A program made the position numbers and the translations under genes. The notes under the pieces are model-generated. The model worked only from the letters and a program-made list of their open reading frames with translations. It did no database searches and was not told the origin of the DNA. A DNA stretch of 64,000 bases from Actinomadura livida. GTDB lineage: Bacteria > Actinomycetota > Actinomycetes > Streptosporangiales > Streptosporangiaceae. The stretch's first letter is position 1. Every line of letters begins with the position of its first letter. The DNA is taken from contig NZ_BMRO01000008.1 of assembly GCF_014648675.1 (NCBI RefSeq), positions 181,428-245,427 of the forward strand, in the 5' to 3' direction. Below are positions 9,776 through 16,582 of this stretch, piece by piece.

Positions 9776-10201
9776 TCAGTCCCAGCGGCTGGAGCGCTGG
9801 CGCTTGACGGCGGAGCGGCGCTTCTTGTTCTCCAGCCGGCGTTCGTTGATGCCGCGCGGGACCTTCTTGGGGATGCGCCTCTTCGGCGGCGGGGCCGTCG
9901 CGTCGGCCAGCAGGGCGGCCAGCCGGGCGCGGGCCGCGTCGCGGTTGCGGAGCTGGGAGCGGTACTCCTCGGCGCGGACGGTCAGCACGCCGCGGACCAG
10001 CCGGCCGCCGAGGCGGTCCAGGGCGCGGGCCCGCAGGTGCTCCGGGAGGGACGGGGAGTTCGCGACGTCGAACGAGAGTTCGGCGGCGGTGGCGCTCGTG
10101 TTGACGTGCTGCCCGCCCGGCCCCGAGGAACGGGAGAAGCGCCAGTTCAGCTCGGACTCCGGGATGGAGACCGAGCCGCTGACCTGAATTTCGCCGGACA
10201 T
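9776..10201 (-). CDS. arfB: ArfB-like peptidyl-tRNA hydrolase (ribosome rescue)
   Basis: A 141-residue class-I release-factor-like protein of the ArfB/YaeJ/ICT1 type. The catalytic GGQ lies in SSGPGGQHVN, and the C-terminal tail is highly basic (KKVPRGINERRLENKKRRSAVKRQ), as needed to enter the empty mRNA channel of stalled ribosomes. It lacks the codon-recognition domain of RF1/RF2, which fits a rescue factor that frees non-stop ribosomes. ATG at 10201 gives the usual family length; the frame remains open a little further upstream. It ends 22 bp from the MMPL gene, convergent with it. Confidence 0.9.
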   Translation of the reverse strand: MSGEIQVSGSVSIPESELNWRFSRSSGPGGQHVNTSATAAELSFDVANSPSLPEHLRARALDRLGGRLVRGVLTVRAEEYRSQLRNRDAARARLAALLADATAPPPKRRIPKKVPRGINERRLENKKRRSAVKRQRSSRWD

Positions 10202-10253
10202 GCGTCCATTGTCGCAGGCCGCAGGTGATCTTGTCGTCCGAGTTTCACCCCGC

Positions 10254-10284
10254 ATGACGACAACTGCAAGTACTTACTTACAAT
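10254..10284 (+). promoter_or_regulatory. Leaderless promoter of the MpaB-type oxygenase
   Basis: TACAAT at 10279-10284 is a near-consensus -10 box. A TGACGA-like -35 lies at 10255-10260. Seven nt after the -10 box comes the ATG at 10292, so the transcript should begin on the start codon. An in-frame ATG at 10283 lies inside the -10 box and is unlikely to be used. Confidence 0.6.
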
Positions 10285-10291
10285 GATCGGT

Positions 10292-11149
10292 ATGACCGAA
10301 GGCGAAGGACTGTTCCGAGACGGCGATCTCATCCGTGTCATCGGCCGCGAGGGGGTGCTCATCGCGGCGGGCGGTGCCGCGTCGCTGCTGCAGACCGCCC
10401 ATCCCAAGGTCGGGCAGGGCGTCTACGACCACAGCTACACGGCGGACGACCCGTCCCGAAGGCTCCGCAACACCATGGGCTGGGTCTACACCGTGCAGTT
10501 CGGCACGCGGGAGGAGGCCGAAGCGCTCAGCGCCCTGGTCCGGAAGGGGCACGAGGCCGTCACCGGTCCCGACTACGAGGCGAACGACCCGGAGCTGCAG
10601 GTGTGGGTCGCGGCCACGCTGTTCGCCGTGGCCGCCCAGTTCTACCAGCTGCTCTTCCGGCGGACGCTGAGCCGGGCGGAGCTCGAGGAGTTCTACCGGC
10701 AGAGCAAGGTCTACGCGACGATCCTGGGCTGCCCCGAGGAGCGGATGCCGGGGACGTACACCGAGTTCCGCGAGTACTACGCGAACATGCTCCACACCCT
10801 GGAGGTCAACGACACGTCCCGCGCCGTCGCGGAGCAGGTGCTGCATCCGAAGCTGCCGGGCGGCCCGCTGGGCGCGCCGGGGCTCGCTGCGGTCCGGCTG
10901 CTCACCGCGGGGCTGATGCCGGCGCCGATCCGCGAGCAGTACGGGTGGAAGTGGAACGCCGGCCGGGAGTTCCGGTTCCGGCTCCTGATCAAGGCGCTGC
11001 AGGTGGTGTACCCGCGGCTGCCGCTGCGCGTCCGGACGATCCCGCGGGACGTCTACCTGACCTCGACGCGGCAGATGCTGGCCAAGACGAGGCGGCGGCC
11101 CGCCATCTCGATCAGCACGAACGGATACGGCAAGGACGCGGCCGCGTGA
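10292..11149 (+). CDS. MpaB-family (DUF2236) oxygenase
   Basis: A 285-residue protein of the DUF2236 / MpaB / rubber-oxygenase-like family. Visible hallmarks are the HPKVGQGVYDHS segment followed by DDPSRRLRNTMGWV, and a later WVAATLFAVAAQFYQ helix. Known relatives are haem-dependent oxygenases, such as latex-clearing protein and the mycophenolate-pathway MpaB. Substrate and haem binding are not shown here. The start at 10292 is preferred because a leaderless -10 box sits exactly 7 nt upstream. The gene is divergent from arfB and convergent with the histidine kinase across a 403-bp gap. Confidence 0.82.
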   Translation: MTEGEGLFRDGDLIRVIGREGVLIAAGGAASLLQTAHPKVGQGVYDHSYTADDPSRRLRNTMGWVYTVQFGTREEAEALSALVRKGHEAVTGPDYEANDPELQVWVAATLFAVAAQFYQLLFRRTLSRAELEEFYRQSKVYATILGCPEERMPGTYTEFREYYANMLHTLEVNDTSRAVAEQVLHPKLPGGPLGAPGLAAVRLLTAGLMPAPIREQYGWKWNAGREFRFRLLIKALQVVYPRLPLRVRTIPRDVYLTSTRQMLAKTRRRPAISISTNGYGKDAAA

Positions 11150-11350
11150 CCCACAGGGTAGCCACGCGGCCGCTCTCCCTTACTCGGTCCCTCCCCACCC
11201 GGCCCGGTCGGAAGGGACCTCCTGGCCCGGTGTCGCCGTCCGTCCGCCCGCTCCCCCCAGAGCCTGGCCGAACGGCGTCCCGGGTCAGACCGGGGGTACC
11301 GGATCACCTTGCAGACTGCAGCGCCAGGCTGTAGCCCGCCTGGAACGAAC

Positions 11351-11366
11351 CTGAAAGTGTCCTGAA
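11351..11366 (+). promoter_or_regulatory. CTGAA direct-repeat box 1 (response-regulator type)
   Basis: CTGAA at 11351 and 11362 are spaced 11 bp start to start, one helical turn, as expected for tandem OmpR/PhoP-type binding. The same unit recurs at 11513 and 13895, all near the two-component genes. No gene start lies beside this copy. Confidence 0.5.
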
Positions 11367-11512
11367 AGCCGCAGTCGGCGGAACCCTCGACCGGAGGACG
11401 TGCGGCGCGCCGTCTCCCCGGCCGCGGGGGCCGTCGAAGCTGGCCAGGGCGCGGACTCCCGTTCCCTGTCGAGACCGGGGCGCGCCCTGTACGGGTACCT
11501 AAGCGCACTTAC

Positions 11513-11528
11513 CTGAAAGTTGCCTGAA
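11513..11528 (+). promoter_or_regulatory. CTGAA direct-repeat box 2
   Basis: CTGAA at 11513 and 11524, again 11 bp apart, lying 25 bp beyond the stop codon of the histidine-kinase gene. On the minus strand it would sit upstream of a TAGGTA box near 11500. Confidence 0.5.
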
Positions 11529-11552
11529 TGCCGACACCGGGCCGCTAAGGCG

Positions 11553-13121
11553 TCAGTCCTCGTCGAGCGGCAGGACGACCCGGAACGTGGCGCCCTCGCC
11601 CGGGGCGGAGTCGGCCTCCACCAGTCCCTCGTGGGCCGCGACGAGCGCGGCGACGATGGCGAGGCCGAGGCCCGCTCCGCCGCCCTCCCGCGACCGGGCC
11701 TCGTCCGCCCGGTAGAACCGCTCGAAGACGCGTTCCGAATGCTCAGGGGCCAGGCCGGGGCCCTCGTCGGCGACCTCGACGACCGCCGCCGGGGCGTCGC
11801 GCAGCGTGCCCGGCCTGAGGCGGACCTCGACCGTCGTGCCCTCCGGGGTGTGCACGATCGCGTTGGTCAGCAGGTTCCCGAGCACCTGGCGCAGCCGCGG
11901 CTCGTCCCCGAGCACCTGGTACGCGAGACCTCCCTCGACCGTGAGATCGATCGTGCGGTCGGGTGCGAGAACTCTCGCCTCCTGGACAGAGTCGGCGGCG
12001 ACGGCGAGCAGGTCCACCGGACGCCGCTCGATCGGGCGCTGCCGGTCCAGCCGGGCGAGCAGCAGCAGGTCCTCCACGAGGAGGCCCATCCGGGACGCGG
12101 TCTGCTCGATCCGGCCGATCAGCCTGTCCAGCTCGCCGGGGCTGCGGGCGGCGCCCTGCCGGTAGAACTCGGCGAACCCGCGGATCGCCGTCAGGGGGGT
12201 GCGCAGCTCGTGGCTGGCGTCCGCGACGAACCGCCGCATCCGCTCCTCCGAGCGCAGCGCCGTCCGCTCCGACCGCCGCGCCGCCGCCTCCGACTCGGCG
12301 CGGGCGCGGAAGGCCGTCTCGATCTGCGTGAGCATCGCGTTCAGCGACTGGCCGAGCCGCCCCATCTCGGTGCGCGGATCGGTCTGCGGGACGCGGCGGG
12401 CCAGGTCCCCGGCGGCGATCGCGCCCGCGGTCTCCTCGATCTCGGCGAGGGGGCGCAGGCTCGCCCGGACCAACCAGACCCCGAGGCCGACCAGGCCGAC
12501 CAGCACCAGCAGCCCCACGATCGCGTCGATCACCACGAGCCGGCGGACGGTCCGGTCGACCTCCTCCAGGCTGAACGCGAGGACGAGGACCGCCCCGTCG
12601 CCGTCCGGGATCGGCTCGGCCAGGATCCGCCACGACGAGCCGGAACCGCCGGTCCCCGAGACGGTGAACGGCTCGTCGAGCCGCCCGGACAGGTCCTCCG
12701 GCAGACGCGGATGGCCGGACTCGCTCCACGCCGGGTTCTGCCCGACCGTGCGGCCGTCGTTGACGCGGATCTGGCCGTAGACCTCGCTCGGAATCCGGTA
12801 GGTGAACCGGGTCCGTCCCTCCTCCAGCTCCGGCAGGTGCTGGGCGACCTGGGCCATGGTCCGGCCGACGGAACCGCGCAGCTGGTCGTCGGCCCGCCCG
12901 ACCAGGTACTGCCGCAGCACCGACGCGCTCGCCGCGGCCATCACCGTCATCCCGACGGTGGCGATGACGAGCATCCCCGCGACCAGCTTGACGCGGAGCG
13001 ACGTCCGACCCCACAGGCGTTCCAGCCCGTTCCGCGGCCACTGGGACCGGTTGTCGCGACCCGGGCCTTCCGGGGACGACGGAGGAGCACCGGCGTCGGC
13101 CGCCGGAACCCGCGCGGGCAT
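11553..13121 (-). CDS. Sensor histidine kinase (PhoR/TcrY-like)
   Basis: A 522-residue membrane sensor kinase. Order: Pro-rich cytoplasmic N-terminus, TM1 near residues 43-65, an extracytoplasmic sensor of about 120 residues, TM2 (VIDAIVGLLVLVGLVGLGVWLV), HAMP, the HisKA box with the phospho-acceptor in DASHELRTPLTAIRGF, and a HATPase domain with N box (NLLTNAIVHT) and G boxes (DEGPGLAPEH, GGAGLGLAIV). ATG at 13121 overlaps the response regulator's stop codon by one base (TGATG), so translation is probably coupled. The signal it senses is not evident. Confidence 0.93.
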   Translation of the reverse strand: MPARVPAADAGAPPSSPEGPGRDNRSQWPRNGLERLWGRTSLRVKLVAGMLVIATVGMTVMAAASASVLRQYLVGRADDQLRGSVGRTMAQVAQHLPELEEGRTRFTYRIPSEVYGQIRVNDGRTVGQNPAWSESGHPRLPEDLSGRLDEPFTVSGTGGSGSSWRILAEPIPDGDGAVLVLAFSLEEVDRTVRRLVVIDAIVGLLVLVGLVGLGVWLVRASLRPLAEIEETAGAIAAGDLARRVPQTDPRTEMGRLGQSLNAMLTQIETAFRARAESEAAARRSERTALRSEERMRRFVADASHELRTPLTAIRGFAEFYRQGAARSPGELDRLIGRIEQTASRMGLLVEDLLLLARLDRQRPIERRPVDLLAVAADSVQEARVLAPDRTIDLTVEGGLAYQVLGDEPRLRQVLGNLLTNAIVHTPEGTTVEVRLRPGTLRDAPAAVVEVADEGPGLAPEHSERVFERFYRADEARSREGGGAGLGLAIVAALVAAHEGLVEADSAPGEGATFRVVLPLDED

Positions 13122-13855
13122 CAGCCCGGTCTCGTCGGCTCGCGCAGGACGTAGCCCACACCGCGCAGCGTGTGGATGAGCCGCGGCTCGGCGTTGTCGA
13201 CCTTGCGCCGCAGCGCCGAGACGTACGATTCGACGATCCCGGCGTCGCCGCGGAAGTCGTAGTTCCAGACGTGGTCGAGGATCTGCGCCTTCGACACGAC
13301 GCGGCCCGCGTTGGCCATGAAGTACCGCAGCAGCTTGAACTCGGTCGGCGACAGCTGGATCGCGCGCCCGCCGCGCCACACCTCGTGGCTGTCCTCGTCG
13401 AGCTCGACGTCCGCGAACACCATGCGCGGCGTCGGTTCGGCCACCCCGCCGCGGAACCGCCGCAGGACGGCGCGGATGCGGGCGATGACCTCCTCCAGGC
13501 TGAACGGCTTGGTGACGTAGTCGTCCCCGCCGATCGTCAGGCCCTTGACGCGGTCCTGGACGGCGTCCCGGGCGGTCAGGAAGAGGACCGGGGTGTGGTC
13601 GCCGCCGGACCGCAGCCTCCGCGCCACGTCGAACCCGTCTATGTCGGGCAGCATCACGTCGAGGACGATCAGGTCCGGCCGGTGCCGCCGCGCCGACTGG
13701 ACGGCGTCGGCCCCGTTGGTGGCGGTGACCACGTCGAACCCGGTGAAGCGCAGGCTGCCGGCGAGCAGTTCCAGGATGTTCGGCTCGTCCTCGACGACGA
13801 GGAGCGTCGCCTCGGCCTTGCCGCCGCCGTTCGCCGTTCGATCAACCAATGGCAC
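13121..13855 (-). CDS. PhoP-like OmpR-family response regulator
   Basis: A 244-residue regulator with receiver domain (VVEDEPN acidic pocket, phospho-acceptor in LDVMLPDIDGF, KPFSLEEV with the conserved Lys) and C-terminal winged helix (LSPTEFKLLRYF ... LRRKVDNAEPRLIHTLRGVGYVL). It resembles mycobacterial PhoP closely in these motifs. GTG at 13855 is chosen because GGAGGAGG lies 3-8 nt before it; an ATG at 13870 would add five residues. A CTGAA-N6-CTGAA repeat sits about 40 bp upstream, where autoregulation would act. It forms an operon with the kinase downstream. Confidence 0.92.
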   Translation of the reverse strand: MPLVDRTANGGGKAEATLLVVEDEPNILELLAGSLRFTGFDVVTATNGADAVQSARRHRPDLIVLDVMLPDIDGFDVARRLRSGGDHTPVLFLTARDAVQDRVKGLTIGGDDYVTKPFSLEEVIARIRAVLRRFRGGVAEPTPRMVFADVELDEDSHEVWRGGRAIQLSPTEFKLLRYFMANAGRVVSKAQILDHVWNYDFRGDAGIVESYVSALRRKVDNAEPRLIHTLRGVGYVLREPTRPG

Positions 13856-13894
13856 AGTCCTCCTCCACATCACCGCGAAGGCTCCCACCCGAAC

Positions 13895-13910
13895 CTGAAC
13901 GTCCCCTGAA
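13895..13910 (+). promoter_or_regulatory. CTGAA direct-repeat box 3, upstream of response regulator
   Basis: CTGAA at 13895 and 13906, spaced 11 bp, 40-55 bp upstream of the regulator's GTG. The spacing matches tandem half-sites of PhoP-like regulators, and autoregulation is inferred. Confidence 0.6.
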
Positions 13911-13977
13911 AGCCCGCAGAGGATCCGGTGAGTGGTTCGTCCCCATCGTGCCCCGGGTGAAGCCGGTGCCGTCCCGC

Positions 13978-14508
13978 CTATCGGCGCAGGTCGCGGATGG
14001 CCCGCATCGCCTCGCGGCGCACGTCGCCGGACAGGACGTCGATGTAGAGGCCGCCGTCCAGATGCCCGCACTCGTGCTGGAGGCAGCGGGCGAAGTAGCC
14101 GGTGCCCTCGACGCGGGCGGGCCTGCCCTTCACGTCCACGCCCTCGACGGCGGCGTACGCGTGGCGCGGCGTGTCGAACCGCATGCCCGGGACGGAAAGG
14201 CAGCCCTCCGGCTCGACCAGCAGCTCGCCGCCGGTGGCCACGAGCCTCGGGTTGACGACGTGCCCGACGTGCCGGCGGCCCTTGTCGTCCTCGCAGTCGT
14301 ACACGAAGACCCGCAGGCCGACCCCCACCTGGTTGGCCGCGACCCCGGCGCCGTCCTCCTCGTACATGGTGGCGAACATGTCGTCGACGAGGCGCTCCAG
14401 CGCGGTGTCGAACGTGCGGACGGGGTCGCACTCGGTGCGCAGGACCGGGTCTCCGAGGAGCCGGATCGGGCGGGTGGTGCCGCGGCGCGCGTGGGTCCTC
14501 TTGCTCAC
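13978..14508 (-). CDS. def: Peptide deformylase
   Basis: A 176-residue metalloenzyme that removes the formyl group from new N-terminal methionines. All three family motifs are present: GAGVAANQVGV (motif 1), EGCLS with metal ligand Cys103 (motif 2) and QHECGH with His145, Glu146 and His149 (motif 3). The HECGH spelling differs slightly from the common HEIDH but keeps every ligand. GTG at 14508 lies 6 nt after a TAAGAT -10 box (minus strand), so the mRNA is probably leaderless. It sits upstream of the two-component operon on the same strand, 122 bp away. Confidence 0.95.
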   Translation of the reverse strand: MSKRTHARRGTTRPIRLLGDPVLRTECDPVRTFDTALERLVDDMFATMYEEDGAGVAANQVGVGLRVFVYDCEDDKGRRHVGHVVNPRLVATGGELLVEPEGCLSVPGMRFDTPRHAYAAVEGVDVKGRPARVEGTGYFARCLQHECGHLDGGLYIDVLSGDVRREAMRAIRDLRR

Positions 14509-14611
14509 CCCGCGATCTTAGGACGCAGCGGTGCGCCCGGCCGGTGAGGGCCGGACGCACCGCGAGATCGCCTGACGTTTCCGAGCGGGCCGTGCGAGGC
14601 GTTGCCGGCCG

Positions 14612-15667
14612 TTACAGCTCGATGGGGCCGCGGGACTGCTGCTGCGGCAGGGGGCCGCCGGGCTCGTCGGCGGGCCGGGCGGGCTTGGGCTGCGGCGCGG
14701 GCGCGTCGCCGTCCCGCGCGGCCGCCGGCTCGGGCTTCTTCATCGACGGCGCCGACGGCGGACCCTGCTGGGCGGGCGCCGGGGGCGGCGGGGCCTGGGC
14801 CGGCTTGGGCGCGGGCGGGATCGGCTTCGGACCGGCCGCGGGCTGCGTGCCGGAGGAGGACCCCTGCGCGGGCTGCGCGGGCGCGGCCTGCGGGGCCGCG
14901 GGCTGGGCCGGTGCGGGCGGTGCCTGCGGCGGCTGGGCCTGCGCGGGCTGCTGCTTGCGGGGCGCGCTCTGCCGGACGGCGTCCTCGACCATCTTCTCCA
15001 GCGGGCCCGCCTCGTTCTCGGCGGTCAGCAGCCGGTGCAGCGTCTCGCTGATCTCGGTGAGGCGCTGCAGGGCCTGGGTGTGGTTCTTGGTGAGCGAGGT
15101 CAGGCGCTGCGTCGCACCCTCGTTGATCACGCTCGCGCGGCGCTCGGACGCGGTGAGGGTGCGCTCGGCCTCCAGCCGCGCGCTGCTCACCGTCTGCTCG
15201 GCCTCCTGCTTGGCGCCCGACAGGATGCTCTCGGACTCCTTCTTGGCGGAGGCCAGCACGGACTCGGCCTTGTCCTGCGCCTGCGTGAGGTTCTTCTCGG
15301 CGTGCGCGCGGGCGTCGTCGATGATGCGCTTGGACTCCTGCTCGGCGTCCTTGCGGATCTCCGATCCCTTGGCCTCCGCCTGGGCCACCTTGTCCTGGGC
15401 CTCGTCCTCGGCGAGGTTGATGATCTGGCGGAGCCGGTCGCTCAGGTCGTCGCCGGTGGGCTTGCGCGCCTCCCGCAGCTCGGCCATCTCGCGCCGGATG
15501 CGCTCGACGTCGTCCTGGGCCCGGGCGAGCCGCGCCTCCAGCTCGCGGTGCTTCTGCTGGGCGCGGGCGATGTAGTCGTCGACCTGGCGGCGGTTGTAGC
15601 CGCGCATGACGATCTCGAAGGACTCTTCTTGGAGGAGATTCGGCAGGATTTCGGCTTCGTTGCTCAT
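14612..15667 (-). CDS. DivIVA-domain coiled-coil protein
   Basis: A 351-residue cytoskeleton-like protein. The N-terminus has the DivIVA signature (EESFEIVMRGYNRRQVDDYIARAQQ, cut here as two motifs: FEIVMRGYNRRQVDDY and IARAQQ). A long charged coiled coil runs to about residue 215, and the last 130 residues are rich in Pro, Ala and Gln. DivIVA relatives in actinobacteria (Wag31, Scy, FilP) organise polar growth. This one is distinct in size and tail, so its exact role is unknown. ATG at 15667 is preferred; an ATG at 15697 and GTG at 15700 are alternatives. It is divergent from the carbonic anhydrase gene. Confidence 0.88.
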   Translation of the reverse strand: MSNEAEILPNLLQEESFEIVMRGYNRRQVDDYIARAQQKHRELEARLARAQDDVERIRREMAELREARKPTGDDLSDRLRQIINLAEDEAQDKVAQAEAKGSEIRKDAEQESKRIIDDARAHAEKNLTQAQDKAESVLASAKKESESILSGAKQEAEQTVSSARLEAERTLTASERRASVINEGATQRLTSLTKNHTQALQRLTEISETLHRLLTAENEAGPLEKMVEDAVRQSAPRKQQPAQAQPPQAPPAPAQPAAPQAAPAQPAQGSSSGTQPAAGPKPIPPAPKPAQAPPPPAPAQQGPPSAPSMKKPEPAAARDGDAPAPQPKPARPADEPGGPLPQQQSRGPIEL

Positions 15668-15887
15668 GGTGCCTTGGGGGGTCGTTGGCGGGGCCATCAC
15701 CCCGTCAGGGTCGGTCGCGATAACATCCTCACCCGCCTGTCAGCGGGTCCGCATGTGGAAACGTACGAATGACTCTCGTCCGGTCCACCCCATTCGCGCA
15801 ACCGGAACGCGCTTCTCGCTGCCGTTTCTTCACCTGGATAGGCCCGACAAACTATCCAATCCGCCCAAACTTCGCGCGCCGGGGGTG

Positions 15888-15920
15888 CCGTCCGGTACCG
15901 GACGGGCCGCCGCCTAGCAT
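15888..15920 (+). promoter_or_regulatory. Leaderless promoter with 18-bp palindrome
   Basis: TAGCAT at 15915-15920 lies exactly 7 nt before the ATG at 15928, the leaderless spacing seen repeatedly in this window. The -35 zone is covered by a perfect palindrome, CCGTCCGGTACCGGACGG (15888-15905), well placed for a repressor or activator. Confidence 0.6.
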
Positions 15921-15927
15921 CGGCCGC

Positions 15928-16449
15928 ATGAGCTACGTGGGATCGTTGGGTGAGGAGCGGCCGGAGATCGACCCCGAGGCGTGGGTCGCGCCCGGCGCGG
16001 TCGTCGTCGGCCGGGTGACGCTGGGCCGCGCGTCGAGCGTCTGGTACGGCTCGGTGCTGCGCGGCGACGACGCGGAGATCATCGTCGGCGAAGAGTGCAA
16101 CATCCAGGACCTCAGCTGCATGCACGCCGACCCGGGGGTGCCCGCCGTCCTGGAGGACCGGGTCAGCCTCGGCCACAAGGCGATGGTGCACGGCGCCCAC
16201 GTGGAGACCGGCTCGCTGATCGGGATCGGCGCGATCGTCCTGAACGGCGCCCGGATCGGCTCCGGGACGCTGATCGCGGCGGGCGCGCTCGTGCCGCCCG
16301 GCAAGAAGATCCCCTCCGGCGTGCTCGTCGCCGGGACGCCGGGCCGGATCGTCCGGGAGCTGACCGACGACGACCGGCTCGTCCTGCGGCACACCCCGGA
16401 GGTGTACGTCGCGAAGGCCCGGCGGCACCGCACCGCCGAGTGGCAGTGA
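15928..16449 (+). CDS. Gamma-class carbonic anhydrase family protein
   Basis: A 173-residue left-handed beta-helix protein of the gamma carbonic anhydrase / YrdA / PaaY family. Hexapeptide repeats are clear (VVVGRVTLGRASSV, GALVPPGKKIPSG). Metal ligands are at His66 (MHADPG), His83 (GHKAM) and His88 (VHGA). Members may hydrate CO2 or act on thioesters; the sequence does not decide which. ATG at 15928 is supported by the 7-nt spacing from TAGCAT. It is divergent from the DivIVA-domain gene. Confidence 0.9.
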   Translation: MSYVGSLGEERPEIDPEAWVAPGAVVVGRVTLGRASSVWYGSVLRGDDAEIIVGEECNIQDLSCMHADPGVPAVLEDRVSLGHKAMVHGAHVETGSLIGIGAIVLNGARIGSGTLIAAGALVPPGKKIPSGVLVAGTPGRIVRELTDDDRLVLRHTPEVYVAKARRHRTAEWQ

Positions 16450-16582
16450 CCGCCGAACGCGGGTGACCGCCGGATCCGGCCGGTCGTCCGGTTCAGATTG
16501 CTGCCGCGCCGACCTGCGGTCATGCGGCGAATGAGCCGGTGCGGGGCGCCCCGGCGGGCTCCGGCTGACTACGATGACGATC

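Larger units (their letters stand above)
11150..11552. other. 403-bp convergent intergenic region with two direct-repeat boxes
   Basis: No convincing gene was found. The stretch holds a weak hairpin (GGTCCCT 11186-11192 with AGGGACC 11213-11219) that may end the MpaB transcript. It also holds two CTGAA-N6-CTGAA boxes like the one before the response-regulator gene. A minus-strand -10-like TAGGTA lies about 10 bp beyond the 11513 box, so a small RNA reading leftward is possible but unproven. Confidence 0.5.

Noticed and set aside
10283..10285. ATG as start of the MpaB-type oxygenase
   Set aside because: It lies inside the TACAAT -10 box; the ATG at 10292 is exactly 7 nt downstream.
11053..11508. 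Minus-strand frame of 151 codons in the gap before the histidine kinase
   Set aside because: It overlaps the MpaB gene and is Arg/Pro/Gly-rich without a ribosome site or family pattern. The gap is better described by its repeat boxes.
16574..16576. ATG as start of the EccA-like gene
   Set aside because: It overlaps the TACGAT -10 box; GTG 16583 has the leaderless spacing. The difference is only three residues, so the ATG cannot be fully excluded.
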